From: Melioribacteraceae bacterium
Lineage (GTDB): Bacteria > Bacteroidota > Ignavibacteria > Ignavibacteriales > Melioribacteraceae
Reading direction: 5' to 3'
Assembly (NCBI GenBank): GCA_023230485.1
Contig: JALNXG010000001.1
Location: forward strand, 116,694-180,693
DNA: 64,000 bases
Position numbers and translations under genes: made by a program. Every line of letters starts with the position of its first letter. Position 1 is the first letter of the stretch. A model generated the notes under the pieces. It did not search any database. It was not told the origin of the DNA and was given only the letters and a program-made list of their open reading frames with translations. Shown in pieces: positions 1 through 8,690 of the stretch.

Positions 1-2
1 TC

Positions 3-1517
3 ACTCTTCCGGGACTCCCTATGTTTGCTCACGGTCAGATTGAAGGATACACAGAGAAGTATGGGATGGAATATCAACGTGCCTATTATAATGAACAACC
101 AAATCAATGGTTAGTTAATCGACATGAAAACGAAATATTCCCTTTGATGAGAAAGCGATATCTATTTAGTGAGATTAAGAATTTTTGGATTTACGATTTT
201 CTTGATTATAATGGAAATATTAATGAGAGTGTTTTTGCATTTACGAATTCAGCAAGAAATGAGAAAGCACTTATTCTATTCAATAATAAATATGATACAG
301 CTTCGGGAACAATTAAATATTCTACAAAAAAATTAGTAAGCGATGGTAATAATAAAAATCTTGTTTCAGTATCTTTAGCTGAATCTTTAGGAATTAAAAA
401 TGACAATAAAACTTATTATATAGCTACTGAAACGATTTCTTGTTTGGAATATTTGTTTAATGCTGCTCAGCTTTATAGAGATGGTTTTAATATTACTTTG
501 GAAGGTTTTGAGTCTCGCGTTTATCTCAATTTCAAAGAAGTATATGATGAAAACGGCGAATATGAAAATCTATTTAATTCGCTCAATGGTAGTGGGGTTG
601 ATAATGTTGAAATCAAATTAAAAGAAAACATTTTAAGACCAGTACATCAGTCAGTTGAAGATTTCTTTAATGAAAAACGAAAAGTGATAATTAAAAAGCT
701 TTTTGATATAAAAGAGATTACACTTCTGCCGGATGATATTGAATATCTTAAAAAAGGTTACATCGCTTTTTTAAAGTCGATCGAAACACATCTTGTTCTG
801 CAATTTAATGATGAAAAACTTGAAACTCTGTTTGATGAATATCTCTCGACATTTCTTGAGATGAAAAAATTATTAGAAAAATCATTATCAAAAAAATTAA
901 ATGGTTTTAATAATGAGCTACATTCATCTGTTATGTTTTTTAATAATGTTTTAGAACCTGATAATTATCTTATAAACTCTTTTTGGGTATTGACTAGTAG
1001 CCTAAATAAAATTCTTCCTGAAAATAAAAAGGAAAGTTTAATCGATTCTCTAATGATTGGAAAACCGATTAAGAAATTATTACAGAAAACCGGTAAAAGT
1101 GAATACGATATAGTTGCTGATTTTGCTTTGATAAATATACTTAATGAAAATCTTCAAAATATTTTTGAAGTGTCGGAGTTAGTAGAGAGAAAAAATATAA
1201 TTGATAAGAAAATTGCAGAAAGTATTTTAAAAATACTAGAAAACAAATTTGTAAAACAATTCTTAAGACCAAATATATATCAAGGGAAAACTTATTACAG
1301 AAAAGAAAGTTTTGAAGAATTAATAAATTGGATATTTAGTAAGAGTCTTTTTGAACTACTCAAAACAAATAAAGTAATTGATCTAAAAGAATTGGAATTG
1401 ATGATTAAATTAGTCGATGAATTGGTTGAATACTCAACTTTTAGCGGATATCAAATCGAAGTTTTAGAATCAAATTTAAAAGCAAATAATAACGAAACGA
1501 AAATGAGGTCTAAGTGA
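3..1517 (+). CDS. Alpha-amylase family (GH13-like) glycosidase, C-terminal part, 5'-truncated by window edge
   Basis: The reading frame is open from the first full codon of the window (TLPGLPMFAHGQ), so the first ATG at 21 is internal and the true start lies upstream. The opening residues, with a Pro-Gly-Leu-Pro turn followed by an HGQIEG stretch and a YGMEYQRAYY segment, resemble the end of a GH13 catalytic barrel, where enzymes of this clan have a short Gly-rich strand before the C-terminal beta domain. The remaining 400 or so residues are charged, mostly helical, and rich in Lys, Glu and Asn; I do not recognise them as a standard carbohydrate-binding domain. No catalytic residues are in view. 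The stop overlaps the GTG start of pntAA by four bases, which suggests co-transcription. Substrate is unknown; alpha-glucan hydrolysis or transfer is inferred. Confidence 0.6.
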   Translation, partial: TLPGLPMFAHGQIEGYTEKYGMEYQRAYYNEQPNQWLVNRHENEIFPLMRKRYLFSEIKNFWIYDFLDYNGNINESVFAFTNSARNEKALILFNNKYDTASGTIKYSTKKLVSDGNNKNLVSVSLAESLGIKNDNKTYYIATETISCLEYLFNAAQLYRDGFNITLEGFESRVYLNFKEVYDENGEYENLFNSLNGSGVDNVEIKLKENILRPVHQSVEDFFNEKRKVIIKKLFDIKEITLLPDDIEYLKKGYIAFLKSIETHLVLQFNDEKLETLFDEYLSTFLEMKKLLEKSLSKKLNGFNNELHSSVMFFNNVLEPDNYLINSFWVLTSSLNKILPENKKESLIDSLMIGKPIKKLLQKTGKSEYDIVADFALINILNENLQNIFEVSELVERKNIIDKKIAESILKILENKFVKQFLRPNIYQGKTYYRKESFEELINWIFSKSLFELLKTNKVIDLKELELMIKLVDELVEYSTFSGYQIEVLESNLKANNNETKMRSK

Positions 1518-2662
1518 TTATAGGAATTGCAAAAGAGATTATAGAAGGGGAGAATAGAGTTGGGATAACACCTGATGTAGCGGCAAAGCTAATCAAAAAA
1601 GGGTTTACAATAGCTATCGAAGATAATGCTGGATTGAATGCTGGATTTGAGAATGAAAAATATATTGCAGCCGGAGTTAAGATAGTTCCAGACCCAATCG
1701 AACTTTATAAAGAATCAGAAATTGTTTTAAAAGTCGGGAGACCTATTACACATCCTAAATATTCGAAATCAGAATTAGAATTAATGAAACCGGGGACTAT
1801 ATTAATTTCATTTGTTTATTCGCTCCATTATCCTGAAATAGCAAAGAAAGCTGCAGAATGCAAAATTAATTTAATTGCAATGGATGCAATACCACGCACT
1901 ACAATTGCTCAAAGAATGGATGCTCTTAGTTCTCAGGCTAATCTCGCAGGTTATAAAAGTGTAATACTTGCGGCAAATTATTTAAAGAAAATATTTCCAT
2001 TAATGATGACTGCTTCGGGGACAATATCACCGGCGAAGGTCGTAATTATGGGTGCTGGAGTTGCAGGACTTTCAGCTCTTGGCACTGCAAAAAGATTAGG
2101 CGCAGTTGTAGAAGTTTCCGACATTCGTCCTTCGGCAAAAGAAGAAGTGCAAAGTCTTGGTGGTAAATTTATCGAGGTACCGGTAGAAGAAAATATGCAG
2201 GATGATAAAGGGTATGCTAAAGAAGCATCAGAAGAGTTTTTGAAAAAGCAGAAAGACTTGATATACAAGCATATCACAGAAGCGGATATTGTAATTACAA
2301 CTGCATTAGTCCCCGGAAGAAAATCTCCAATACTCGTAACAGAGGAGATGGTAAAGAATATGAAGCATGGTTCCGTTATACTTGATATGGCGGTAGAATT
2401 TGGCGGTAATTGTGAACTTAGTGAAGCAGGGAAAATTGTATCTAAATATGGTGCTATAATTATTGGCGAAGGTAATTTGCCAAGTTTAGTCCCTTATCAT
2501 GCGAGTGAAATGTACTCGAAAAATTTACAAAACCTATTAGAATATGCTTCAAAAGAGGGAGTATTCAATTTTAACATGGAAGATGAAATTATCTCACAAG
2601 CAGCAATTGTAAAAGATGGTGAGATAGTTCACGAGAAAACTAAATCTATTTTAACGAAATAA
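1514..2662 (+). CDS. pntAA: NAD(P) transhydrogenase subunit alpha, part 1 (domain I)
   Basis: NAD(H)-binding domain I of proton-translocating transhydrogenase, which couples hydride transfer between NADH and NADP+ to proton movement across the inner membrane. The protein is 382 residues, has the alanine dehydrogenase/PNT N-terminal fold and carries a GAGVAG dinucleotide-binding loop near residues 180-185, followed by a VSDIRP strand. It starts with GTG, overlaps the upstream stop by four bases and has a GAGGT ribosome site about five bases upstream. The split of subunit alpha into two genes, followed by pntAB and pntB, is the three-subunit arrangement known from many alphaproteobacteria and Bacteroidota relatives. 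Likely role: NADPH supply. Confidence 0.93.
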   Translation: MIIGIAKEIIEGENRVGITPDVAAKLIKKGFTIAIEDNAGLNAGFENEKYIAAGVKIVPDPIELYKESEIVLKVGRPITHPKYSKSELELMKPGTILISFVYSLHYPEIAKKAAECKINLIAMDAIPRTTIAQRMDALSSQANLAGYKSVILAANYLKKIFPLMMTASGTISPAKVVIMGAGVAGLSALGTAKRLGAVVEVSDIRPSAKEEVQSLGGKFIEVPVEENMQDDKGYAKEASEEFLKKQKDLIYKHITEADIVITTALVPGRKSPILVTEEMVKNMKHGSVILDMAVEFGGNCELSEAGKIVSKYGAIIIGEGNLPSLVPYHASEMYSKNLQNLLEYASKEGVFNFNMEDEIISQAAIVKDGEIVHEKTKSILTK

Positions 2663-2675
2663 TCGGAGTAATTTA

Positions 2676-2960
2676 ATGGAAATTTATGGCTTTATGATGA
2701 TGATATATGTTTTTGTTTTAGCAATATTTATCGGGTTTGAATTGATAGCGAAAGTACCACCAACATTGCATACACCTTTAATGTCCGGTTCAAATGCGAT
2801 TTCAGGGATTACAATTGTAGGAGCTATTATTAGTGCAGGTTTACAGGATTTTACTATTAGCACAATACTTGGGTTAATAGCTGTAATCTTTGCAACTATA
2901 AATGTAGTTGGAGGTTTTCTAGTTACTGATAGAATGCTAAAAATGTTCAAAAAAAAGTGA
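2676..2960 (+). CDS. pntAB: NAD(P) transhydrogenase subunit alpha, part 2 (membrane domain II)
   Basis: Small 94-residue, very hydrophobic protein with about three membrane segments (residues 5-22, 38-55 and 60-82 roughly). The motif VPPTLHTPLMSGSNAISGI is the signature of the C-terminal membrane part of PntA. It forms the proton channel with PntB. It begins with ATG 13 bases after pntAA, with a GGAG ribosome site, and is followed eight bases later by pntB. Length and position fit a three-gene pnt operon. Confidence 0.95.
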   Translation: MEIYGFMMMIYVFVLAIFIGFELIAKVPPTLHTPLMSGSNAISGITIVGAIISAGLQDFTISTILGLIAVIFATINVVGGFLVTDRMLKMFKKK

Positions 2961-2968
2961 GCTAAAAA

Positions 2969-4366
2969 TTGAAAATAATTATTGAAATAATTTATCTGGT
3001 CTCATCTATACTTTTTATTTTTGGAATAAAACAATTATCATCTCCAAAAACAGCACGTAACGGTAACTTCCTTTCATCTCTCGGGATGTTTATAGCGATT
3101 GTCGTTACACTATTCGATCAACACGTTATGACTTACGAATATATATTAATAGGATTAATAATCGGTTCAGGAATCGGACTGCTGTTTGCGTACAAAACTC
3201 CGATGACCGGGATGCCTCAAATGGTAGGATTATTAAATGGTTTTGGCGGAGGGGCATCAATGTTGGTTGCACTTTCAGAATTTTATAAAATGAAAAATTT
3301 CGATGCGTTTTCTCATGAACTTTCTACTGATGTTTCAGTAGTACTAAGTATTTTAATTGGAGCTGTTACATTTACAGGTTCACTGATTGCTTTTGGTAAA
3401 CTACAAGGAATTGTATCTGGCAAAGTGATTAAGTATCCATTGCAAAATACGATAAACGTTATTTTATTAATCGCAGTAGTTATCGGTGGTGCTTATTTTG
3501 CAATTTATAATCCTACTTTAGATTGGGTGATTTTGTCGATAGGTGCTGTAGCTCTAATACTTGGAGTTCTACTTGTACTCCCTATTGGAGGGGCAGATAT
3601 GCCGGTGGCAATTTCACTACTTAATTCCTATTCCGGAATTGCAGGGTCAATGACCGGATTCGTACTAAAAAATAATGAATTGATTATAGCAGGAGCATTA
3701 GTCGGTGCGTCCGGCATTATACTTACAATGATAATGTGTAAAGGAATGAATCGTTCGTTGATGAATGTGGTGCTAGGTGGTTGGGAATCTGCGGGTTCTA
3801 TTACCATTCCGTCAGCAGAGACTTCTTCAAAGGGAACTGTTAAATCAGTTGACCCGGAAGAATTAGCCATGATTTTTGATTCAGCATCTAATATAATAAT
3901 TGTTCCCGGTTACGGAATGGCAGTCGCACAGGCTCAACATGCAGTAAGAGATTTGGTTAATTTACTTGAATCAAAAGGAAAAAATGTGCGTTTTGCAATT
4001 CATCCAGTTGCTGGGAGAATGCCGGGACATATGAATGTTCTCCTTGCAGAAGCACAAGTATCTTATGAAAAAATGTATGCAATGGAAGATATTAATGATG
4101 ATTTTAATAACACCGATATAGCTTTTATTATTGGAGCAAATGATGTTGTAAATCCTGCCGCTAGACATGATAAAAATAGTCCTATATATGGAATGCCTAT
4201 TCTTAATGTAGATTATGCCAAAACGGTTGTTATTAACAAACGATCGATGAATGCAGGTTATGCCGGAATTGATAATGAGCTTTTTTTCTATCCAAATACA
4301 TTAATGTATTTCGGCGACTCTAAAGAAGCAGTAAATAAATTAACCCACGAATTAAAAAATGTTTAA
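2969..4366 (+). CDS. pntB: NAD(P) transhydrogenase subunit beta
   Basis: 465-residue PntB: eight to nine membrane helices in the first 280 residues (domain II), then the soluble NADP(H)-binding domain III. Domain III motifs seen are VPGYGMAVAQAQHAV, GRMPGHMNVLLAEA and GANDVVNPAA, which hold NADP(H) in known structures. The start is TTG, eight bases after the pntAB stop; no ATG lies near the expected N-terminus, so TTG is preferred. The gene is closed by a long hairpin at 4381-4420. Completes the proton-translocating transhydrogenase. Confidence 0.95.
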   Translation: MKIIIEIIYLVSSILFIFGIKQLSSPKTARNGNFLSSLGMFIAIVVTLFDQHVMTYEYILIGLIIGSGIGLLFAYKTPMTGMPQMVGLLNGFGGGASMLVALSEFYKMKNFDAFSHELSTDVSVVLSILIGAVTFTGSLIAFGKLQGIVSGKVIKYPLQNTINVILLIAVVIGGAYFAIYNPTLDWVILSIGAVALILGVLLVLPIGGADMPVAISLLNSYSGIAGSMTGFVLKNNELIIAGALVGASGIILTMIMCKGMNRSLMNVVLGGWESAGSITIPSAETSSKGTVKSVDPEELAMIFDSASNIIIVPGYGMAVAQAQHAVRDLVNLLESKGKNVRFAIHPVAGRMPGHMNVLLAEAQVSYEKMYAMEDINDDFNNTDIAFIIGANDVVNPAARHDKNSPIYGMPILNVDYAKTVVINKRSMNAGYAGIDNELFFYPNTLMYFGDSKEAVNKLTHELKNV

Positions 4367-4380
4367 TTAAAATTTCTTCT

Positions 4381-4420
4381 AAAATAGTTACATTATTTTC
4401 AAAAATAATGTAACTATTTT
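4381..4420 (+). terminator. Intrinsic terminator or transcript-end hairpin after pntB
   Basis: A perfect 19-bp inverted repeat (arms 4381-4399 and 4402-4420) with a two-base loop lies 15 bases after the pntB stop. The arms begin and end in A/T runs, so the repeat could act on both strands. It separates the pnt operon from the DUF4097 gene. Confidence 0.75.
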
Positions 4421-4467
4421 CCCCTTTGACAAGTCTAATCTGATAAATCATTAAATAGGGGTTTTAT

Positions 4468-5370
4468 ATGAAAGGGAAAACAACTTTATTTGTTATACTA
4501 ATTTTATTAGTATCTGTTCTAAAAATTCAAGCAGAAGAACTCAAGGTAATAAAAACGGAATCCTATTCTGTTCAAAAATGGCAATCACTTTATGTCAATG
4601 TCCCCGGTGCAGATGTTAAAGTAGTTACAACCAATTCAAATGAAGCTCGATTGACCGTCTATGGCAATTCCAAAGCCGAAGAAAAATTGACTATTACAAT
4701 GGAACAAACCAGCAAAGGACTAAAATTAGTAATAAAAAGAAAAGGTTCTTTTAATTGGTTCAATTTTGGAAGAGGAATTAAAGTAAAAGTAAAAGCAGAA
4801 ATCCCAAATCAATTCAATGCGTATATTGAAACTTCGGGAGGTGATATATTGCTTTCTAAATTGACAGGAAATATTAAGTTAGAAACTTCGGGAGGTGATA
4901 TAATTACTTCTGATACCGAGAGCAATATGATTTGTGAAACTTCGGGCGGTGATATTGAAGTAACAAATAGTAAAGGAGATGCCGATTTAGGTACTTCGGG
5001 TGGGGATATTAAAGCAAAAAATATTATTGGAAAATTAAGAGCAGATACGTCCGGTGGCGATATAACGATTGAGACAAAAGATGGTTCAATCAATGCCGAA
5101 ACTTCCGGCGGTGATATTGATATAAAATATTATGGGAAAATTGATGGAATCAATGCTGAAACATCTGGTGGTGATATAAATATTAGCGTGCCAAAAGATG
5201 CTAATGCTGATGTCGATCTTGATTCAAGCGGCGGTGATGTTTCGGTTTCTCATAGTAAGTCTTCTAATACACGTATTAAAAGAGGTGAGTTTCAAGGTAA
5301 GCTAAATTCGGGTGGTGCAAAAATCTCTGGTTCTACAAGCGGGGGCGATATAACATTAACCGAAAACTAA
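4468..5370 (+). CDS. DUF4097-type secreted beta-helical repeat protein
   Basis: 300-residue exported protein with a signal peptide (hydrophobic core residues 6-20, cleavage probably after IQA). From residue 122 the motif TSGGDI recurs at 122, 140, 158, 176, 194, 212 and 232, then as SSGGDV at 253, NSGGAK, and a last TSGGDI near the C-terminus. The first six copies are spaced by exactly 18 residues. This is the pattern of the DUF4097 family (putative adhesin-like beta-strand repeats), expected to fold as a beta helix or solenoid. The upstream gene is closed by a hairpin and a TTGACA box lies at 4426-4431, so it probably has its own promoter. A terminator follows. Function unknown; a role in the cell envelope is inferred from the signal peptide only. 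Confidence 0.8.
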   Translation: MKGKTTLFVILILLVSVLKIQAEELKVIKTESYSVQKWQSLYVNVPGADVKVVTTNSNEARLTVYGNSKAEEKLTITMEQTSKGLKLVIKRKGSFNWFNFGRGIKVKVKAEIPNQFNAYIETSGGDILLSKLTGNIKLETSGGDIITSDTESNMICETSGGDIEVTNSKGDADLGTSGGDIKAKNIIGKLRADTSGGDITIETKDGSINAETSGGDIDIKYYGKIDGINAETSGGDINISVPKDANADVDLDSSGGDVSVSHSKSSNTRIKRGEFQGKLNSGGAKISGSTSGGDITLTEN

Positions 5371-5437
5371 TCTGTTTTCTTTAAATTAACAATAGTTTTT
5401 AATACCTTTAGGTTCTATTAATTTTGTTTTTTAAGAG

Positions 5438-5468
5438 ATCGTGGTACTTTAATAGTACCACGATTTTT
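5438..5468 (+). terminator. Rho-independent terminator after the DUF4097 gene
   Basis: An 11-bp perfect stem (5438-5448 with 5454-5464), five-base loop, followed by a run of Ts. Lies between the DUF4097 stop and the plug-protein gene. Confidence 0.85.
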
Positions 5469-5488
5469 GAATTTAAAGGGTTTTATTG

Positions 5489-6718
5489 ATGCGTAATTTT
5501 TTTTTAATTCTTCTTATTAGTGCACAATTTGTTTCTGCTCAAGAGATAGTAATAAAATCTTTGCAAACTTACTTAGGGGATAATGAAGAATCATTTCCTG
5601 TAATAGATTACAACCAAGAGATTGAACAAAAGCTAACAATTAATTTTGATGTTGCCACTCAAAATGCACCAAATCTAATCATAGTATTTAAATTTTGTAA
5701 TCAGAATTGGGAGCCATACAATAATATATTTCTAACTGACCCTTCGTATAATACCGAATATAATTTATGGCTATATGAATTACCCGCAAATGTAAAAGAA
5801 GCTGATTATCATTATTCAGGGCAGTTTCCAAACGATAATGTCCATTTTCCATTTTCGGGTAAATGGAAATTTTTTGTCATGGAATCTTACAATAGGGACA
5901 ACATAATTGCAGAAGGGAAGTTTGCAGTTATACACAAATCAAAAATCAGACTTAGACCAAACATTACAAGAAGCCGATCTGAAAATGACATGTCTAATAA
6001 TTCTGAATTAGGAAGGACTTTGATTTTGAAAACTGATTTTGTTTTGCCTGATACTCTTTATCCGAACTTAATTAAGGGTATGGAGATAATCGAAAATCGG
6101 AAAATCGAATATCCATATTTTATCAATAGAGACTTTAATACTGAAAATAAATTTGTCGATTGGAACGGTTCAAATAGATTTAGCTTTTTAATCCGAGATG
6201 TAAAACAGGGAAATAATTACAGAACTTTGAATCTTCGAAATAAGTCTAAGTATCAATATCCATATGCGGATGCTCAATTCGGTGGGATCGAGACTTCTAA
6301 CTTCTATAAATTTATTCGAGAAGACAATCAAGGTGCATCAATAATTGATAGTTACAATAGTGACGATGCTCAATATCTTGATATAAGATTTAGGATTCGT
6401 CCGCCTGATGAAGTTAAGGACCCTGTATTTATTGTTGGCTCATTTAATAATTGGATTGTCGCACCTGAATATGAAATGTATGATAAGGAAGGTCTTCTTA
6501 GTTTGATCGTTGAGCTCAAAAGAGGTGTTTATGATTATCAGTATGTAACAGCTGAATACAACAATGATAGGATTAGTAATATAGACTGGAATATATTAGA
6601 AGGGAATTTTTGGGAGACTGATAATATTTATCATATTTTCCTTTATTATAGTAATCCGGATAAAGGTGGTTTTGAAGAAATAATTGCATATAAAAAAATC
6701 TCGAGTAGAGGAATATGA
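5489..6718 (+). CDS. Type IX secretion system plug protein (DUF5103 family)
   Basis: 409-residue protein with a signal peptide (MRNFFLILLISAQFVSAQ, cleavage likely after SAQ). The body matches the DUF5103 family as I remember it: an N-terminal beta domain with FCNQNWEPY and SGKWKFFV, and a C-terminal E-set/CBM48-like segment (PVFIVGSFNNW). In Flavobacterium a member of this family closes the SprA translocon pore, hence the name T9SS plug. A TTG codon lies directly upstream (5486), but ATG at 5489 sits eight bases after an AAAGGG ribosome site and is preferred. It overlaps the next gene by four bases. SprA is encoded about 10 kb downstream, which supports the assignment. Confidence 0.8.
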   Translation: MRNFFLILLISAQFVSAQEIVIKSLQTYLGDNEESFPVIDYNQEIEQKLTINFDVATQNAPNLIIVFKFCNQNWEPYNNIFLTDPSYNTEYNLWLYELPANVKEADYHYSGQFPNDNVHFPFSGKWKFFVMESYNRDNIIAEGKFAVIHKSKIRLRPNITRSRSENDMSNNSELGRTLILKTDFVLPDTLYPNLIKGMEIIENRKIEYPYFINRDFNTENKFVDWNGSNRFSFLIRDVKQGNNYRTLNLRNKSKYQYPYADAQFGGIETSNFYKFIREDNQGASIIDSYNSDDAQYLDIRFRIRPPDEVKDPVFIVGSFNNWIVAPEYEMYDKEGLLSLIVELKRGVYDYQYVTAEYNNDRISNIDWNILEGNFWETDNIYHIFLYYSNPDKGGFEEIIAYKKISSRGI

Positions 6719-7704
6719 AAAAAATTAAAGTTGGTGTAATTGGAACAGGACATCTTGGAAAATTTCATGTAAAGCTTTTAAGCGAGCTTGAAAATGTTCA
6801 TTTTGTGGGTGTTCATGATATTGACGAAAAAAAAGGGAAAGAAATTTCGGAGGAATTTAATACTGTATATTTCCCTAATTTAGAAGACTTGCTTTATAAT
6901 GTAGATGCAGTTTCCGTTGTTACAACAACTAGCTCGCATTATGAAATAGTAAAAAAGGTATTTGAAAAAAATATTCATGTATTTGTGGAAAAGCCAATTA
7001 CTTCTAAAATTTCGGATGCGGAAGAATTAGTAAAATTAGCTTCTTCAAGAAATCTTGTTTTTCAGGTAGGTCATATTGAGCGTTTTAATCCGGCTCTATT
7101 AGCTTTGGATAAATTCAATCTTAATCCAACTTTTATTCAGACTGATCGATTAGCACAGTTTAATCCAAGAGGTACTGATGTAGCAGTAGTATTAGATCTT
7201 ATGATACATGATATTGATATTATTCTTAGTTTAGTAAAGAGTGATGTAAAATCAATAAGTGCAAGTGGTGTTGCTGTGGTTTCTGATAGTATTGACATTG
7301 CAAATGCACGTCTTGAGTTTGAGAATGGTGCAGTAGCTAACGTAACTGCATCTCGCATTTCTCAAAAGAAGATGAGAAAAATGCGAATGTTTCAAAAAGA
7401 TTCTTATATTTCAGTTGATTTTCAGTCCGGTGTTTCGGAAGTTTTCAGATTGATTACTCCCGAAGAAGTAAATAATGGACATTTCATGACTTTTGGTGAA
7501 ATGGGTGTAGGAGATAAAAAAAGATTTGTAGTTTATGAACAGCCGGAAATCGTAGAAGTAAATGCTCTTAAACATGAATTAGGACTATTTGTAAATGCGG
7601 TTCAGGATGGTACGCAGCCGGTGGTTTCAGGTAATGATGGATTAAAGGCTTTAATAGTAGCAGAAGAAATAATTTCAAAAATAGAAAACTCGAAAACAAA
7701 TTAA
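6715..7704 (+). CDS. Gfo/Idh/MocA family NAD(P)-dependent oxidoreductase
   Basis: 329 residues. N-terminal Rossmann fold with GVIGTGHLGKFH (residues 8-19 roughly), the family's EKPIT motif near residue 90, and an HIERFNPALLAL segment followed by a C-terminal substrate domain. The family oxidises or reduces sugars and sugar nucleotides. The VGHIERFNPA stretch resembles UDP-GlcNAc 3-dehydrogenases (GnnA) that act in lipid A synthesis, and LptD is encoded two genes downstream, but the expected aminotransferase partner is not in the window. Start ATG overlaps the plug gene (ATGA) with an AGAGGA site upstream. General class is firm; substrate is a guess. Confidence 0.88.
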   Translation: MKKIKVGVIGTGHLGKFHVKLLSELENVHFVGVHDIDEKKGKEISEEFNTVYFPNLEDLLYNVDAVSVVTTTSSHYEIVKKVFEKNIHVFVEKPITSKISDAEELVKLASSRNLVFQVGHIERFNPALLALDKFNLNPTFIQTDRLAQFNPRGTDVAVVLDLMIHDIDIILSLVKSDVKSISASGVAVVSDSIDIANARLEFENGAVANVTASRISQKKMRKMRMFQKDSYISVDFQSGVSEVFRLITPEEVNNGHFMTFGEMGVGDKKRFVVYEQPEIVEVNALKHELGLFVNAVQDGTQPVVSGNDGLKALIVAEEIISKIENSKTN

Positions 7705-7721
7705 ATTCCATTGAGGATAGA

Positions 7722-8681
7722 ATGTCAAAATCAAAGTATGCTGTGGGTGTTGACCTTGGAGGAACGTCCATTAAAATAGGATTGGTCAATAAAGAAGGTA
7801 AAATAGTAAAAAAAATTTCAGTCGATAGTAATGCTCAAAATGGACCTGATGAAGTTGTAAGTCAGATAAAGAAAGGAATAAAACTACTATTAAAAAACAT
7901 AAAAGATAAAGTTGAAGGTATAGGAATTGGTTCTCCGGGAACAGTTGATTCTCAAAAAGGTACTGTAGAGAATCCACCTAACTTCCCGGGTTGGATAAAA
8001 GTTCATCTTGCTAAGTCGATTAAAAAAGAATTTGGTGTCGATTGTTTTGTAGAAAACGATGCGAATGCTGCCGCAATCGGCGAACTTATTTATGGATCAG
8101 GCAAGAAGTTTGATAATTTTATTATGATTACTCTCGGAACGGGTGTAGGGAGTGGAATAATAATTAATAAAAAAATCTATGGCGGAGAAACAGGCGGAGC
8201 CGGCGAAATTGGGCATACAACTATCGACCATAATGGAGCGCAATGTAAATGCGGTTCTAAAGGTTGTATCGAAGCTTATGTCGGAAATAATTATATTATA
8301 AAAAGAGTAAAAGAAGAACTTCCATTACAACCAGATTCGCTTATTAATAGACTTATTGAAAATGATATGTCTCCATTAACCCCTAAGATTATACACGAGG
8401 CGGCACTTCAAAATGATACTTATGCTATTAGTTTTATTGTAGATATCGGTACAAAAATTGGGCATGGATTAGCTAATGCGATAAATACTTTAGATATTAC
8501 AAACATAATAATTGGTGGTGGTGTCGCCGGTTTTGGTGATATTCTTTTTAATGCTATTAGAGAAGCCACAGTTGATCGAGTAATGATTCCATTTAAGCCA
8601 AGAGTAAAAGTTAAACCGGCTAAATTAAAGAATGATGCCGGTATTAAAGGTGCAAGTGCTTTAGTTTTTTATAAATCTTAA
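7722..8681 (+). CDS. ROK family sugar kinase (probable glucokinase)
   Basis: 319 residues. N-terminal phosphate-binding motif GVDLGGTSIKIG (residues 8-19), a LGTGVGSGIII loop, and the ROK zinc signature CKCGSKGCIEAY in mid-protein with the preceding EIGH histidine. These are diagnostic of ROK-family hexokinases; within the family, this architecture and length fit glucokinase. It would phosphorylate glucose released from glucans, consistent with the GH13 enzyme and glgA in the window, but mannose, fructose or N-acetyl sugars cannot be excluded. ATG follows GAGGA at normal spacing, 17 bases after the oxidoreductase stop. Confidence 0.88.
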   Translation: MSKSKYAVGVDLGGTSIKIGLVNKEGKIVKKISVDSNAQNGPDEVVSQIKKGIKLLLKNIKDKVEGIGIGSPGTVDSQKGTVENPPNFPGWIKVHLAKSIKKEFGVDCFVENDANAAAIGELIYGSGKKFDNFIMITLGTGVGSGIIINKKIYGGETGGAGEIGHTTIDHNGAQCKCGSKGCIEAYVGNNYIIKRVKEELPLQPDSLINRLIENDMSPLTPKIIHEAALQNDTYAISFIVDIGTKIGHGLANAINTLDITNIIIGGGVAGFGDILFNAIREATVDRVMIPFKPRVKVKPAKLKNDAGIKGASALVFYKS

Positions 8682-8690
8682 TGGTATTTG

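Noticed and set aside
4831..5180. Possible CRISPR array from evenly spaced repeats
   Set aside because: The 54-bp period lies in one reading frame, codes for TSGGDI repeats, and the copies differ at synonymous positions; there are no unique spacers.
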